Part shown: positions 50,998 to 62,900 of the stretch, one piece after another
Layout: the number at the start of each line of letters is the position of its first letter
How positions within the stretch are numbered: position 1 is the first letter of the stretch
Source: Oasisia sp. SBJ-2009
Lineage: Eukaryota; Annelida; Polychaeta; Sabellida; Siboglinidae
Direction: 5' to 3'
Assembly: GCA_964017155.1 (NCBI GenBank)
Contig: OZ024854.1
Coordinates: forward strand, 50,118,594 to 50,182,593
DNA: 64,000 bases
Position numbers and translations under genes: made by a program
The notes under the pieces: model-generated
Seen by the model: only the letters and a program-made list of their open reading frames with translations
Databases searched by the model: none
What the model was told of the DNA's origin: nothing

Positions 50998-52714
50998 CAT
51001 CTGCTATCAAGAATGTCGCCAAGTTTGTTGATGAGGGCTACACGAATGGCTTCACGAAGGCTGTACACAAACTGCGTCAAAACAACGAGTACACCGATGT
51101 GACGCTGCAGTCAGCTGCTGTCCACATCCGGTGTCATCGCGTCGTTCTGGCGGTCGCCAGTGAATTCTTCAAAGCAATCTTTAGGTGTGGTGAAGAAGAA
51201 GACGCGTCGGACACAGTCCAGCTGACAATGGATCCGGAGACACTGAGTGACTGACGTTCATCATAGATTACATTTACACCGGTGAGATCGAGCTGACCGT
51301 TGACAATGTGGAGAGTTTCGTCGTGGCATGCGACGTCTTACAACTGGATGGCCTGAAAGCTGGATGTGAAGCCTTCATGGTGGCACAACTCGAACTGACC
51401 AACTGTGTCAGCTTCTACAGACTTCCCGAGTCGTATCGCCTCTGTGGGGCGCAGACGAAATCCAGACAACTGATTCTGGCCGAGTTTGAATTTGTCGCAT
51501 CTACCGACCAGTTCAATAAGTTGTCTTGCAGCGAACTAATCGAACTAATCAAAGATGATGATCTCGGTGTTCATGCCGAGGACGTTGTCTTCGAGTGTGT
51601 GCTCAACTGGATTCGTTATGACATTGACAATAGACAATCGTTCTTTGAGTCGATCCTCCAACATGTCCGCCTGCCCTATTGTTCTGGCCCCTATCTGCGA
51701 CGCATGGAGGACACGTGCGCCATGTTGTCTCCGAAGTGTCTCGAATACCTACACGAGGCAAAGTCGTTCCAGTTAGACACTGCACACAAGCACAGCAGCA
51801 CCAGTAGACGCGCGGTGCCGCGCAACAACTTCAGAACGAAGTTTCATCTCCTGGTGGTTGGCGGGATGGTGGTTTCAAAGAAAAACAAAGTCGTCGAGAA
51901 AAACATCTGCCAGTACTACAATGAAGACACGAATGGTTGGGAATTGCTGACGGAAATGCCACAATCTGTCGGCAGGTTTTACAGTGTCTGTCGCATCGAG
52001 GGGGGTATTCTGGTCACCGGCGGCAAAAAGGGAGGCAGGAGAATTAACAAATGCTGGTTCTATGACATGACCACAAAGAAGTGGGAGGCGATGCCACGAT
52101 TGATCACTGCTCTGGATTCCCACCGCTGTGTATCGCTTGGAGGCTCCGTCTACGTGCTGGGAGGACAGGATGAAGATGGCGAGTTGTTGGATTCCGTCGA
52201 GTGTCTCAACCGTAAACGGCAAGAGTGCCACCCAATGCCCGACATGCCAGAGGCCGTGTATGATCCTATGGTTGTCGCATACGGCAATAAGATCTTTGTT
52301 TTTGGTGGCATGGATTACGAAGACACTTCACTGCGATGCACTCAGAAATTTGACACGAGACGTAGGAAATGGCGTATGTTATCGGACATGCCTGTGCCGT
52401 GCGACCAAAGTGGTGCAGTCACAATGAACGACTCTATTTACGTGGTAGGTGGTCATTATCGCACTTGTCTCAAAAACGAGCCCGCAACTGACACATGGAC
52501 AAAACTCAGCCGGTCCAGGGAAAGGCACAACGATGCGCCAGCAGTCGTGTGGGGCGGGTACATCCTGGTTGCAGGAGGTGGAAATTGCAATCCAGAGTCG
52601 TCAGCAATCGAAGCATACGACCCTCTCACTGACACGTGGTCGAAATGGAAAGGTGAACTGAACCTGAAGACGTACCGTAATGAGATGTTAAATGTTGACC
52701 TCCACGGTGTGTGA
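50998..52714 (+). pseudogene. BTB-BACK-Kelch protein gene, frameshifted in the BTB domain
   Basis: One large exon following an acceptor (TTTGTTGTAG). Frame 1 gives the first part of a BTB domain (NNEYTDVTLQ, HRVVLAVASEFFKAIF) and stops at TGA 51252-51254. The frame then resumes at 51257 (FIIDYIYTGEIELTV) and runs open to TGA 52712-52714. Between them 5 bases (TGACG) are extra, apparently a TGAC duplication. The rest has a BACK domain and six Kelch repeats (VVGGMVV, VTGGKKGG, VLGGQDEDG, VFGGMDYED, VVGGHYR, VAGGGNCN). Such proteins usually recruit substrates to Cul3 ligases. A possible first exon is 47167-47242 (GCAATGG start, MAFLTESETY..., phase 1, donor GTGTTA), which joins in frame. The single lesion suggests a young pseudogene, a null allele or an assembly error. 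Confidence 0.75.
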
Positions 52715-52717
52715 CAT

Positions 52718-53488
52718 TGCTGACAGTTAACACACGATGTCTCGCGTGAGGTGAGATGCGAGGCATATTAGACACATCCCGAAATGTTGAGTATATAAAA
52801 CTGAGGTGTCAGTTGAATTATGTACATCAGGTCTTCTTCCCCTGATTCATCTACTAAGTGGGTCGTTTCGGGCACAGGGAAGCCACTATGCCTGTGGTTT
52901 GTCTCGGTGACATTTGGTGACATCGCCGAGTTATCGCAGTCGTGTACCACAAACTGAGCTATGACATTGGCGTCACTGCGTATTTTCGTTAGACACAACA
53001 GGTGGAGCTAAATTATGTTCTGTACGTTATGAGAAATCTTACCATCGTTGGCCTTTTCTTAGTTTGGCAGCATTGATCCTGTGGCAGTTCAACAGAGACC
53101 TGGGTCATGGCCGTATCGCGGTGAACAAATCTGATATCGCGATTCGAAGCAGTTTAAATTACATGTATTGTATGCGGTAAATATATTTTGAGTCATCTAT
53201 ACTACTTAATAAGGCTGGTACCGCGGCGAACAAATCTGATATCGTTATTCAAAGCAGTTTAAATTACACGTATACGGTAAACATATTTTGAGTCATCTAG
53301 TAAATATACTACTTAATAACACTCTGTAGATATTAGATGAAACGAGTCTTGGAAACATTTTGTGTTGTTTCTGGGAAAAACCTATTTCTAAATAGTGCAT
53401 CTCTTTCAGAAACTGTTTGGAATTTTAATTGAAACATGACCAGTATCATTGACCAGTTATCGTTGCCTATGCCAACTATGATATGTGT
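52718..53488. other. 3' flank of the Kelch gene with a tandem duplication
   Basis: Contains a two-copy direct repeat of about 105-115 bp (about 53106-53325; shared GAACAAATCTGATATCG, AAGCAGTTTAAATTACA, TATTTTGAGTCATCTA). No exon seen. Confidence 0.6.
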
Positions 53489-54238
53489 CCCGGGACGCAC
53501 GTTTTGACTCACCACATAGTTTAAGGCTACAGGGCCTTTTTCGACCAATGAGTAACGAGCATGTGCCCACGTGGGCAGCCTCTGTTTACACGGTACACGT
53601 GAAAATGTTTCCATGTGGTTCTGCTTGTGTTTGCATTGTACACGTAACTAGCTAAACCTAGACGTAGTTTTTTTCCTCCGAATTCCGTGTTTACAGTCTG
53701 TAAAGTGTGATCATCCTCTTCGCACTTTATCTCAACGAACTGAACAGAAATATTATTTGAAATAACAATAACAATTATGATTGAAATAGTTATACATACC
53801 CCCACTTTGAAGAGAAAGTACCATTTGGTAAATTTAATGTACATGTCTGTCGTGAGTTTTTGCATTTCAAATTAATGATGTGTGTAAATAATTACTAAAA
53901 ACAATGTAAAAGTAATACATTAATTAGTACTATGAAAATAAAGCTGGTACAAATTTAATGTAATTGATTTTATTCAACAAACAACAACAAATATACAAGT
54001 AACACATAAAGATTAATCTAGACACAGCAACTAATTGCTGTGCATACATAAGCACTATACCATACATAAAACAATATATAACCCAGATAGCAGTAATACA
54101 TTAATTAGTAATACGAAAATAAAGCTGGTACAAATTTAATATAATTTATTTTATTAACAAACAAAAATACATATACAAGTAACACATAAAGATTAATCTA
54201 GACACAGCTACTAATTGCTGTGCATAGATAAGCACTAT

Positions 54239-55357
54239 CATCATCATGCTGTCGGTCGCGAAGCGACAAAGACTGCTTCCATCACTTGACTGTTGCTCTC
54301 CATTTGTCTCTCTGCTGTGAGAGTGATGTCCATGAGTCGGTCTTTATGTCTCTCATCTTCAGGTTTCTCTTGATGGTATCCTTGAATCGGAGACGAGGGC
54401 GCCCTCTCTTTCTGTGACCAGAAGACAGTTGAGAGTAGAGAACCTGCTTCGGTAGCCTGTCTGGTGACATCCTCATGAGGTGTCCAGTCCACCGGAGATT
54501 CTTTCTGATCTTCCATAGATGGCAGCCCTGTCTGTTCGAGTATTTCCTTGTTTGTCACTTTGTCCATCCAGGTTATCTTCATGATCGAACGCAGATGTCG
54601 CATCATGAAGGCATGCAGCTTTTTCACCTGTCGTCTGTACACTGTCCAGGCCTCGGCTCCGTATCGCAGGGTGGACAGCACGATTGCACGATATATCTTG
54701 CCTTTAACCCGCATGGAGACATGGTGGTTGTTCCAGAGTCTCTGGCGTAGTCGGCCGAATGATGCACTAGCCTTGGCCATCCTCCTCTGTATTTCATCGT
54801 CAATGCATCCATCGCTTGATATAGTGCTTCCGAGGTAGGTGAATTCCAGAACAGAGTTCAGCTTGTTTCCACCTACCATGATATCCTCCTCTCGGGTTCT
54901 TGTAGAGTTGGGTTGGTACAGCATCTCGGTCTTCTTGATGTTAATCTTCAGGCCCAACTTCTTTGACGCATTGGAGAAAGCATCCACTATTTTCTGCATC
55001 TCTTCAGCAGAGTGTGCAACCAGTGCAGTGCCATCTGCGAATAGCAGCTCTCTCATCAGTATCCGAGTAGTCTTGGTCTTCGCTCTGAAGTGTGCAACGT
55101 TGAATAGGTCAGCGCTCTGTCTTGACTGTAGGTAGACGCCATCCCCCATGTCTCGGAAAACATCGTCGAGCATTGCTGATAGGAAGATGGAAAAGAGCGT
55201 GGGGGCCAGTACACAACCTTGCTTGACCCCATTTGTGACCCTGACATTCGCCATCATTCCGGTATGTAGTGCCTCGATCATTGTTGTGAACTTCTCTGGG
55301 CAGCCATACTTCTTCAGTAGCTGCCATAGTCCAATCCTCCCAACTGTATCGAACTAT
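54239..55357 (-). mobile_element. 5'-truncated non-LTR retrotransposon, copy B
   Basis: Same family as 471-2829. The reverse transcriptase is cut after its N-terminal half; MIEALHTGMMANV, GVKQGC and RGRPRLRFKD-type sequence remain, and the catalytic box reads FADG instead of FADD. Two bits are missing relative to copy A: a piece between ANV and VTNGVKQGC, and bases around MEDLLIRK. The 3' tail is (ATG)3. The target duplication AGCACTAT flanks it (54231-54238 and 55358-55365). Confidence 0.88.
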
Positions 55358-55436
55358 AGCACTATACCACACAGAAAACAATCTATAACCCAGATAGCAG
55401 TAATACATTAATTAGTAATACGAAAATAAAGCTGGT

Positions 55437-55500
55437 ACAAATTTATAAACAAAGTTAGTCCAAGTATGGAGCCTTATGGTACACCACATGTTATAAGAAG
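55437..55500 (-). mobile_element. Tiny reverse transcriptase relic
   Basis: The minus strand reads ITCGVP, stop, GSILGLTLFINLYQ, matching the GVPQGSILGP motif of LINE reverse transcriptases with Gln changed to a stop. It lies inside the inverted-repeat element. Confidence 0.5.
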
Positions 55501-56369
55501 ACTCACTTCCTAGAATGCGTCTTGCCTAGGGTCACGTTTCGTGACACACAGACTGCCAAGCTGTGAGGTGCCAATTGGTGGTGAGTTGGCAAATGTTGGG
55601 CACTAGTAATGGATTTCTTTTTCTTTAGCAGTGTGTGGCCGTGCTCGTTGGTTGCAGCACACTTTGTAGGCCGTCCAGTCTGCAAAGCCAGACCTCTTTC
55701 CCCCACAAGCCATGCGACGTCTTGCAACAGCAGTTGGCTGGACCCATAGATATAAATAGAACACGCCGGTAGAACTACAGGGAAAAGATTAATGATCTAA
55801 CTCTGTGGCTGGACCCCGATTGTTACAATGTAAACACTAGCAGAAGCACGTGGAAAATTTTCACGTGTACCGTGTAAACAGAGGCTGCCCACGTGGACAC
55901 ATGCTCGTTACTCACTGGTCGACAAAAGGCCATGTAGCCTTAACCTATGTGGTGAGTCAAAACGTGCCGCCCAGGGACTAGGCGAAATGACGCTGGACAT
56001 GCAGTGTAGCCATTATTACATAGCACAATTATTTATCTTTGTAAGAAAGTAAACTGTTTAGCAAAACGTATTAAAACATAATGTGGGTGAAACTGTATAC
56101 AAGAATGGAGTTTTATTTCACATCATTTAATATTTCTTTATTTAGATGTTTCTCTCGGACGTGTATTTAGAAGTTCTCATTCAAATAATGAAAATTTGCA
56201 GGCTATTCGTAACCGGTGCTTCTGTCTTTGTAACGTGGGTTTGCACCGACATTTTCACGGTAAAGCTCGACACAAATTTGAAGTGAGAGTTTTGCCAAAT
56301 CAGTATCTGCCATTTTTAAGAAGGTCGAAGTTCAACTCAGTGCTGTCATCTCATTGGTTGTTAACTCCA

Positions 56370-56402
56370 AGTCACTCGTACGTGTGCCTCGTACGAGTGA
56401 CT
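56370..56402. repeat. Perfect 13-bp hairpin in a CGTACG-rich tract
   Basis: AGTCACTCGTACG, a 7-base loop, then CGTACGAGTGACT. Several more CGTACG and ACGTACGATTTT motifs follow to 56500. Function unknown; it may be the edge of a transposon next to the MITE at 56518. Confidence 0.75.
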
Positions 56403-56517
56403 CGGACATACGTGACACACGTACGATTTTACGTCCGATTTTGCGACTCACGTACGATTTTCATGTTTTCATCCGAGTCAATCGTACGAGTCTCTCCGAC
56501 GTGTATCACGACCTTTA

Positions 56518-56777
56518 GATTCAGGGCGCTGCCATCTTGAGACTTATGCGCCAGTGACGTAAGCCAAATCGTTTACGTCACTGGCGCATTGTTAAAAAAA
56601 GGCAAGGATTGGCGGAATATTCGCTAATAATTGTGATTGTGACATAAGCGATCCGCGACGTACTGGATACATCAAATACCATTGGGCAGGCATAGGTTGT
56701 ACGAACGTGCATGCGCCAGTGACGTAAGCGGTTTACTTGACTGGCGCAAAAGTCTCAAGATGGCAGCGCCCTGAATC
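56518..56777. mobile_element. 260-bp MITE with inverted ends
   Basis: Ends GATTCAGGGCGCTGCCATCT (left) and its complement (right) over 27 bases. A second inverted pair (GCGCCAGTGACGTAAGC) lies just inside each end. No coding capacity. It ends 120 bases before the THAP-domain exon. Confidence 0.8.
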
Positions 56778-56896
56778 CAACATGGAGTGTTTCTGGTACC
56801 AAAGATCTTATAGATTCACAAAGATACGCAACTCAGCGCGATAACTTGTGACGCCACAACCACTAGTGCCATCTAGTTTTAACCGTGCTACAGACG

Positions 56897-57015
56897 ATGG
56901 CGTCTGCTCGACGTTGGATGTTGAATGGCCAATGTTGTGCTGCGCCTAACTGCAACAACAGTCGCACAAAATGTCAGGAAATGGTTTTCCACCGCTTCCC
57001 GGTTGAAGAGAGAAG
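56897..57015 (+). CDS. THAP-type zinc finger, first exon only
   Basis: ATG at 56897, then MASARRWMLNG and CCAAPNCNNSRTKC, VFHRFPVEERR to a donor AGAAG-GTAAAT. This matches the first half of a THAP domain (first zinc-binding cysteines, then the FHRFP motif), and THAP genes often split after this point. The partner exon with the later Cys and His was not found in the next 800 bases; the GAGTTCGTGC segment after an AG at 57461 soon meets a stop. It could be a stranded exon, a transposase-derived relic or the start of a gene whose later exons lie further on. Confidence 0.6.
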
Positions 57016-57861
57016 GTAAATATTGGATCTGTTAAAGAAATGTATATGTAAAAGTAAAGTAATCGACACTTTCCCCTGTGAAAACATGAGAAAATGGGCA
57101 ATGGTATAGACTAGTATACTATAGAGTATATCCAGTCGAATTCGCTCGCGAGCAGCCTTCGCAAATTAAATGCAGCATATGGCTGGATGCTTCCCAGAGA
57201 AGTTGAGATGGTATCTGATTGAACAGGTCAGGTAAGTAAAGTGTAAAGCGCTTTGAACAATCGTGAGGATTGGATACTGCGCTATATAAGAAGTTATCTT
57301 TAATTGAGAACTAAGAAGAAAGCAATAACACCAAAACCATTTCATGCGGTTTGATAGCAACAATGTATTACTTCATTATCTAACAACGAATTGTAGTGAT
57401 GATATTGTGATTGTAAATTAACAGTTTTCAGTAACCTCACTTTATATCATTGTATTGCAGGAGTTCGTGCGTCAGAACTAGCAAAGATCCTTAACGTTTA
57501 TCGACAAATATTTTGTGGTAGAATCAGATATCATAATGGATGTATGCGTTGTCAAGATCTCCACCATGTTTGTCTTGCGTTCTCAAGATATAAATACAAT
57601 ATAAACAAACAAAACATTATTTAGTGCATTAAATGAAACACCATATGGTCACGTTTCAGATGATCTGAGGATTTTATAAAAGTTTGTTTGAGGGATTTTG
57701 TTTACATTGCCATAAATCGGTGCTGCAGTACTTTCAGCGCATACACATTTCGTCTTGACAAAGGTCTAACTGGTCGAAACTCTTCACCTAGAAATGCAAA
57801 CAATTTGTGACCATGCTCCCAAAAGGTATACACTTTAATAGAAATAATAATCGTGTCAAGT
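57016..57861. other. Spacer between the THAP exon and the ABCA-type gene
   Basis: Contains a LINE/SINE-type tail (57236-57305) and the 3' UTR of the minus-strand transporter gene. No other feature recognised. Confidence 0.4.
57236..57305 (+). repeat. CR1/L2-type 3' tail fragment
   Basis: TAAAGCGCTTTGAACA followed 20 bases later by GCGCTATATAAGAAGTTAT, the conserved 3' end shared by many L2/CR1 LINEs and their SINEs. Compare the related tail of the LINE at about 16600. Confidence 0.6.
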
Positions 57862-58249
57862 TTAAATTCTTTCTTTTTGACAAAAATCGGTAAATATATC
57901 CTCGAGAGCCATCTGACTGATGTAGTAATCTTTAACTTGCTGAGAGTCTTTCATTTCTTGCAACATAGTGAAGAGCTCCGTTCCTCGCATACTCTTGGCT
58001 TGAATGAAGTAACGCAGCTGCGACACGCCTTCTTCCTTGAGTTCGCTGCCAGGATAGGTGTTTTTGATATATTTTGTGAGTTCCGAGTAGTCTCCGCCTG
58101 CAGTTGTCTTTATTATCAACGTATAACCCTTGCCGAACCTGTTCCTCAATTCCTGCGGTGTGCCGATAGTGACGAGACGGCCGCCATATATGATGCCCAC
58201 TCGAGAACATAGAGTCGCGCACTCCGTCATGCTGAAAGACCACAGCACA

Positions 58250-58345
<96 letters not shown>

Positions 58346-59637
58346 GAAGAACGACAATCTTCAAGAAGTGAAATATAAAAAAGACCTAAAGAATTACAGA
58401 CCGATATGTCTACTATCAAACATCTATAAAGTACTCACGAAGTACTAACAAAAGACTAGAGAAGACACTCAACGAAAACCAGCCACGACAGCAAGCTGGA
58501 TTCATAAGCAGACACTCAACGACAGACCACATCCACGTCGTAAACCAACTGAAGGAGAAGTGCAGAGAATATAATATCCCACACTGCATCGCATTCGTCG
58601 ACTCGCTTCAAGAACAGGAGATATAAGATATGTACATCAAACCCCTGAAGGAAATCTAGTCCAACAGCTCTATGGCAGTCCACATACACAAAGAAAGCAA
58701 CAAGATCAACATCAGGAGAGAAGTACAGCATATTGCCCAAATTGTTTACGGCAGCACTCAAAAGCATATTCCGACGGCTGACTTGGGAAACCAGAGGCTT
58801 GAAGATAGACGGCGAATATTGTAGTCATCTTCGCTTCTCCGACGACATACTCATGAGCGCTAATATACCATATGCTCATGAAAGTGAAAATCAGGGTCTG
58901 AATATGAATAAGTCGAAGACAAAGCTGCTGACGGAAACCGACACACCAGTATATGTAACAACACTCAGTTCGAGAACGTTGAACGCTACATCTACCTGGG
59001 ACAAAGATACAGCACAAGACATTGAGATTCAAAGAAGAATCACAACCGTATGGACAGCATTCACCAAACACAGCGACATCTTCAGGGGTAACATTGGAAC
59101 ATGTTTGAAGAGCCATGTCTACAACTCAGGCGTACTTCCAGCAATGACATACGGCGCGGAAACACAACATAAGACTCACCACCCAAGCAAAGAACAAGCT
59201 AGCTAGTCGCATAAACAAATATGTATGTTAAACATCACATACAGGGAGAGAAAAACAAATATCTGGGTAAAAGAAAAGATAAAGGTCACACACGTGAATG
59301 AACAAGACGGAAGACGGAAGTGGACCTGAGCAGGGCACATCAGCAGGATACGAGATAACCGACGGACACTGCGGATCACCAAATGGAAACCCTACGAAAA
59401 GAAAAGACCTAGAGGAAGGCCAGCGAGATGGTTGAGAGACGAACTAGACGACTACTGGAAGGACACCATCTGGCAGAGGTTAGCGCAAGATAGACATATG
59501 TGGAAGCAGCATGCTGAGGCCTTCGCCCAACCACCGACACGATGGCTGCACAACGACGATGATGATGATGGTGATGATGATGATGATATGTCAACAAATA
59601 CATCGCAATAATGGATGTCTAAGCTGTGATATGATGT

Positions 59638-59718
<81 letters not shown>

Positions 59719-61765
59719 ATGCGTGCTTACACATGCATTAAGTACATAAATAAGAAAATAACAGAAAACTTACGAATGTGTTGTCAGAAGTATGGTTTGA
59801 CCATCCTCTGCGTAGTTGGCCATGAAGAGCCAGGCTCGTCTCTTGCTCACTGGGTCCATCCCGGACGTTGGGCAGTCGAGCAGAAGTAACGATGGCTTAC
59901 CAAGGAGAGCGATGGCGAAAGTAATCAACCTCTTAGCGCCTTCGCTGAAAATAGATATTAACCTCACGCACAGCGCTGTGGGCAACGAATGTTGGAACAG
60001 CGCTATAACAATGTGACGATTATGATTATGGTCCGTGGCGACATTACACGTGTTGCAGGCAATATTAATGCATTATGTAACAGTTTTGAATTCCACATTT
60101 GTTTATAATATTATTATTATTGTGCAAACTCAAGTCAAATGCAGCAGTGATAAAGGCTGTTTTACCATATGTAGTCATAGAGATGCGTGCGCGATAGTGA
60201 TCTCGTAAGTCTTAGTGCACGCATCACTCGACTCCTCGAAAACTATGAAAACATGTACAAACTGTTAACTACTACTACTATTGTTTGTATGATGATCCGA
60301 ACATAATTTTATAAACGTTGCTCCTCTCAATGCTTTATCGCTAATTCTTTTCTGTTTGTCTACCAATAACCTATCTTACAAAAGCCAAGAGAGCATTCGA
60401 AAAATTAGCACATCAAATTGTTTGTGACTCCTGCGTTAGCTCAAGATTGGGCTGTTTGGACCTGAGATATATAACTCAAAAAAGTAATCATGCGTTGTTT
60501 CAAAACACCAACATTACAACATACGTGTTGAATCAAGTCAGTTATGTACTATACCTGATAAAGCGAATTTCTTTGTTAGCAATCGACAGCATGCCCAGAC
60601 TTTTCACCAGCATCTCAGTTTGGATGCTAAGATCATATGATTTTATTCCTAGAATATTACCATACATCGTTAACGTCTGGCGACAAGTCAGGTGGTCGAA
60701 CAGAGGGTTCAATTGTGAGCAGTATCCGACGCGTCCGTATATCTGGAATGCCACATAGGAAACATGTATACCGTACAACACCGCAGACACGGTTGGTTGT
60801 GAATGAATACTGCGAACACACAGGTCACTTAATAACACTAACCTTACCATCAATGTTCATATAATTTATACTTCTGATATATCCAGTACTCTATTTTTCA
60901 TGTCCATTATTCTCGTTATGATGAGATTAACGTAATATTATGGACAACGAAGAAGCACAGCATGCCCTACCATAGATGGCGCATTTGGATCGCTTTATTT
61001 CCCGGTGATCCCACTCTCCCACCCACTCACCCACTCACCCACTCACCCACCCACCCACCCACCCACCCATTAGCAACTTTATCTATGTACGTATTTTGGA
61101 ACGGCGAACATAGATATCTGTCTCTTTGTTGTGCATTATCCATAAGAACGATTAAAAACAGAACTATGCGTAGAACTGAATGAAAAGCAATGCCTGGATC
61201 CAATTTATCAAAAAGAAGTATTTTATATTTACGACAGTCTTTTCATTTAAATGTTATTTAGGTTTGAAAATTCACATGCTCATGTATGCAAATGATATTT
61301 ATTTTGTATATATGAAAGAACTGACAGAATGGGTTAGAATACACGAATGATGCTGCATAGTCCGCCGTCTTTGACGATTCAGTTCGTTCACGACGTTTAC
61401 GCCTACGTACGTCTTTCTTGCAGGTTTGGTGGGCTGGCCTTTAACTCCCTGTTTCAGAGAGTTGACAGTCGTATTGGATACGTTCAACGCTTATAACATG
61501 CATACACTGACTTACCTGGGCAATGTTACTTTTGACAGGATATCCGTTTACGTATGCATTTCCCGACGTCATCGGAGTTTCTCCGATCAACATCTTTATC
61601 ATCGTGGTCATCCCGGCCCCGTTGACACCCACCAAACCGAAGCACTCGCCCCGATGGATGTCAATGGACAGTCTATCCACAGCAACGACTCGTCGCCACG
61701 GACAGCCGTACACCTTCAGTAGGTTGTCCATAACAACGACGTGATCAACCATACTCGCCATTGAC
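57862..61765 (-). CDS. ABCA-type ABC transporter, C-terminal half with degenerate second ATP-binding domain
   Basis: Four coding exons from 5' to 3': 61765-61516, 60742-60555, 59944-59774, 58231-57862 (TAA). All are GT-AG with consistent phases. They encode the second nucleotide-binding domain (NBD2) and the C-terminal tail of a full-length ABCA-family lipid-type exporter. The order fits the family: LLKVYG...[28 protein letters not shown] (Q-loop), signature, Walker B, TSGMDP, TTHSM (His switch), then [10 protein letters not shown] and the tail ...LEDIFTDF. Three catalytic positions are changed. Walker A reads GAGMTT (Lys to Met, codon 61609-61611), the signature reads S-E-G instead of S-G-G (Glu codon 59941-59943), and Walker B reads LLLLDCP (Glu to Cys, codon 59872-59874). 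There are no stops or frameshifts. Membrane domains and NBD1 lie beyond the window; a hydrophobic stretch near 62268-62450 may be another exon, but its phase does not fit. Confidence 0.85.
58253..58342. repeat. (TA)45 microsatellite
   Basis: Pure TA run starting about 20 bases upstream (in transcript terms) of the last ABCA-type exon, in the position of the polypyrimidine tract and branch region. Confidence 0.97.
58345..59589 (+). mobile_element. RTE-type LINE relic, antisense in an ABCA intron
   Basis: Broken reverse transcriptase with [49 protein letters not shown] (usual FADD changed to FSDD) and [16 protein letters not shown], ending in a (GAT)n tail at 59557-59589. Several frameshifts and deletions. 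Family differs from the LINEs at 471 and 54239. It fills the last intron of the ABCA-type gene. Confidence 0.85.
59639..59717. repeat. (GT)39 microsatellite
   Basis: Pure GT run, 50 bases after the RTE-type LINE tail and 57 bases from the ABCA-type exon edge at 59774. Confidence 0.97.
61018..61069. repeat. (CCCA)n / CCCACTCA microsatellite
   Basis: Alternating CCCACTCA then pure CCCA units in an intron of the ABCA-type gene. The gene-strand complement is G-rich (TGGG)n. Confidence 0.9.
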
Positions 61766-61782
61766 CTGAAGTTTAATGTCTG

Positions 61783-61786
<4 letters not shown>

Positions 61787-61814
<28 letters not shown>

Positions 61815-61874
61815 TGTATGTATGTATGTATGTATGTATGTATGTATGTATGTATGCACATATACATACATATA

Positions 61875-61928
<54 letters not shown>

Positions 61929-61930
61929 TA
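61787..61930. repeat. (TGTA)n then (TA)n microsatellite
   Basis: About 17 TGTA copies (61787-61856), then TA-rich sequence, beginning about 20 bases from the edge (61765) of the Walker A exon. Confidence 0.95.
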
Positions 61931-62459
61931 CACAAACACACACAAAATAAAATAACAAAACAAAAGGCGTTATTCATTAAGCAAAATTCCAGCCGTCAAC
62001 AGTCGCGTGTGGTGGATAAGTTATGGTTATAAAGGTACGTTTTAAATGACAAAAGAAATATTTTAATAGTTTTAACTAGCCTAACACAAAGAGGAAATAT
62101 ATTTCACAGATTCCAGCTACAACAAGAGGTGCAGTTACAGCAAACACCCTAGTTCTAAAGTTAGAATAATACTCTAGGGACATAAAGTAAATGAATATTT
62201 GATGAGCGACGCTGGACAGGTTTTCTTGCAGGAGTTAGCAATGAATGTAAAGACGATGGGTGCTTACATGAAAGTGTATAGTGTGTAATAGTGCCGATCT
62301 GTAAAATTATTGATACAATCACGGTCAGGACACCAAAGCAGACTTCAGAACTGGCATAGAGCGACAAAAACGTGTAGCACACCTTTGCTCTTCTGAACAT
62401 GGCGATATTTGGGGATATCATCAAGAGCAATATTGTGACAAAGGAATTATAACTATCCA

Positions 62460-62900
62460 GACTACTAGTAATTAGTACAATAGGTTTTTGTTTGCAACAG
62501 ACAGAGGACAACACCGACGAATACGTCGCAAATCACGAATGTGATAATAGCAGAGAGAGAAATATTTCTCTGAAATTTCACTTGTCATACAAATGACCCC
62601 TATATTCCGCGTTGAATGTGCATGCGTAACATTTCGTCTAAGTATGAGAATAGGGAATTTTTTTAACGATTTCACGCTGCCTCGTTTTGATAATAATGTC
62701 TTGTCAGCATTTAACTTGAACTTATTTTGAGCCACCCAAAGGACAGTTTCATACAGGCAATTTGTGTGCTCGACTCAGCACCAATAGACAGAGATATATA
62801 CATTTGTGTAGTATCTGCATAAAGATGACGAGGCAAATGATAACTACTAATTGTATGGTAGTTTGTCGTATCCAACAACGACATTGCCGTGCTAGTCATC
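62460..62900 (-). mobile_element. CR1/L2-type LINE fragment
   Basis: Two broken frames give SYHLPRHLYADTTQMYISLS (the YADD box with the second Asp changed to Thr), QNKFKLNADKT and CYYHIRDLRRIRR, all hallmarks of CR1/L2 reverse transcriptases. Dead copy. It may interrupt the ABCA-type gene upstream of the exons listed. Confidence 0.75.

Larger units (their letters stand above)
53489..55976. mobile_element. Inverted-repeat element with ~125-bp arms, hosting a LINE
   Basis: Left arm 53489-53617 and right arm 55848-55976 are reverse complements with few changes: CACGTTTTGACTCACCACAT, AACGAGCATGTG and CAGCCTCTGTTTACACGGTA on the left. Between them are three copies of a roughly 185-bp unit (GTAATACATTAATTAGTA, AATAAAGCTGGTACAAATTT), the middle one split by the LINE at 54239-55357. 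No transposase. A target duplication was not found. Confidence 0.7.

Noticed and set aside
62161..62514. Hydrophobic minus-strand frame as a further ABCA membrane exon
   Set aside because: The donor at 62268 would leave phase 1, whereas the next exon (61765) needs phase 2; no clear acceptor. Left unannotated.
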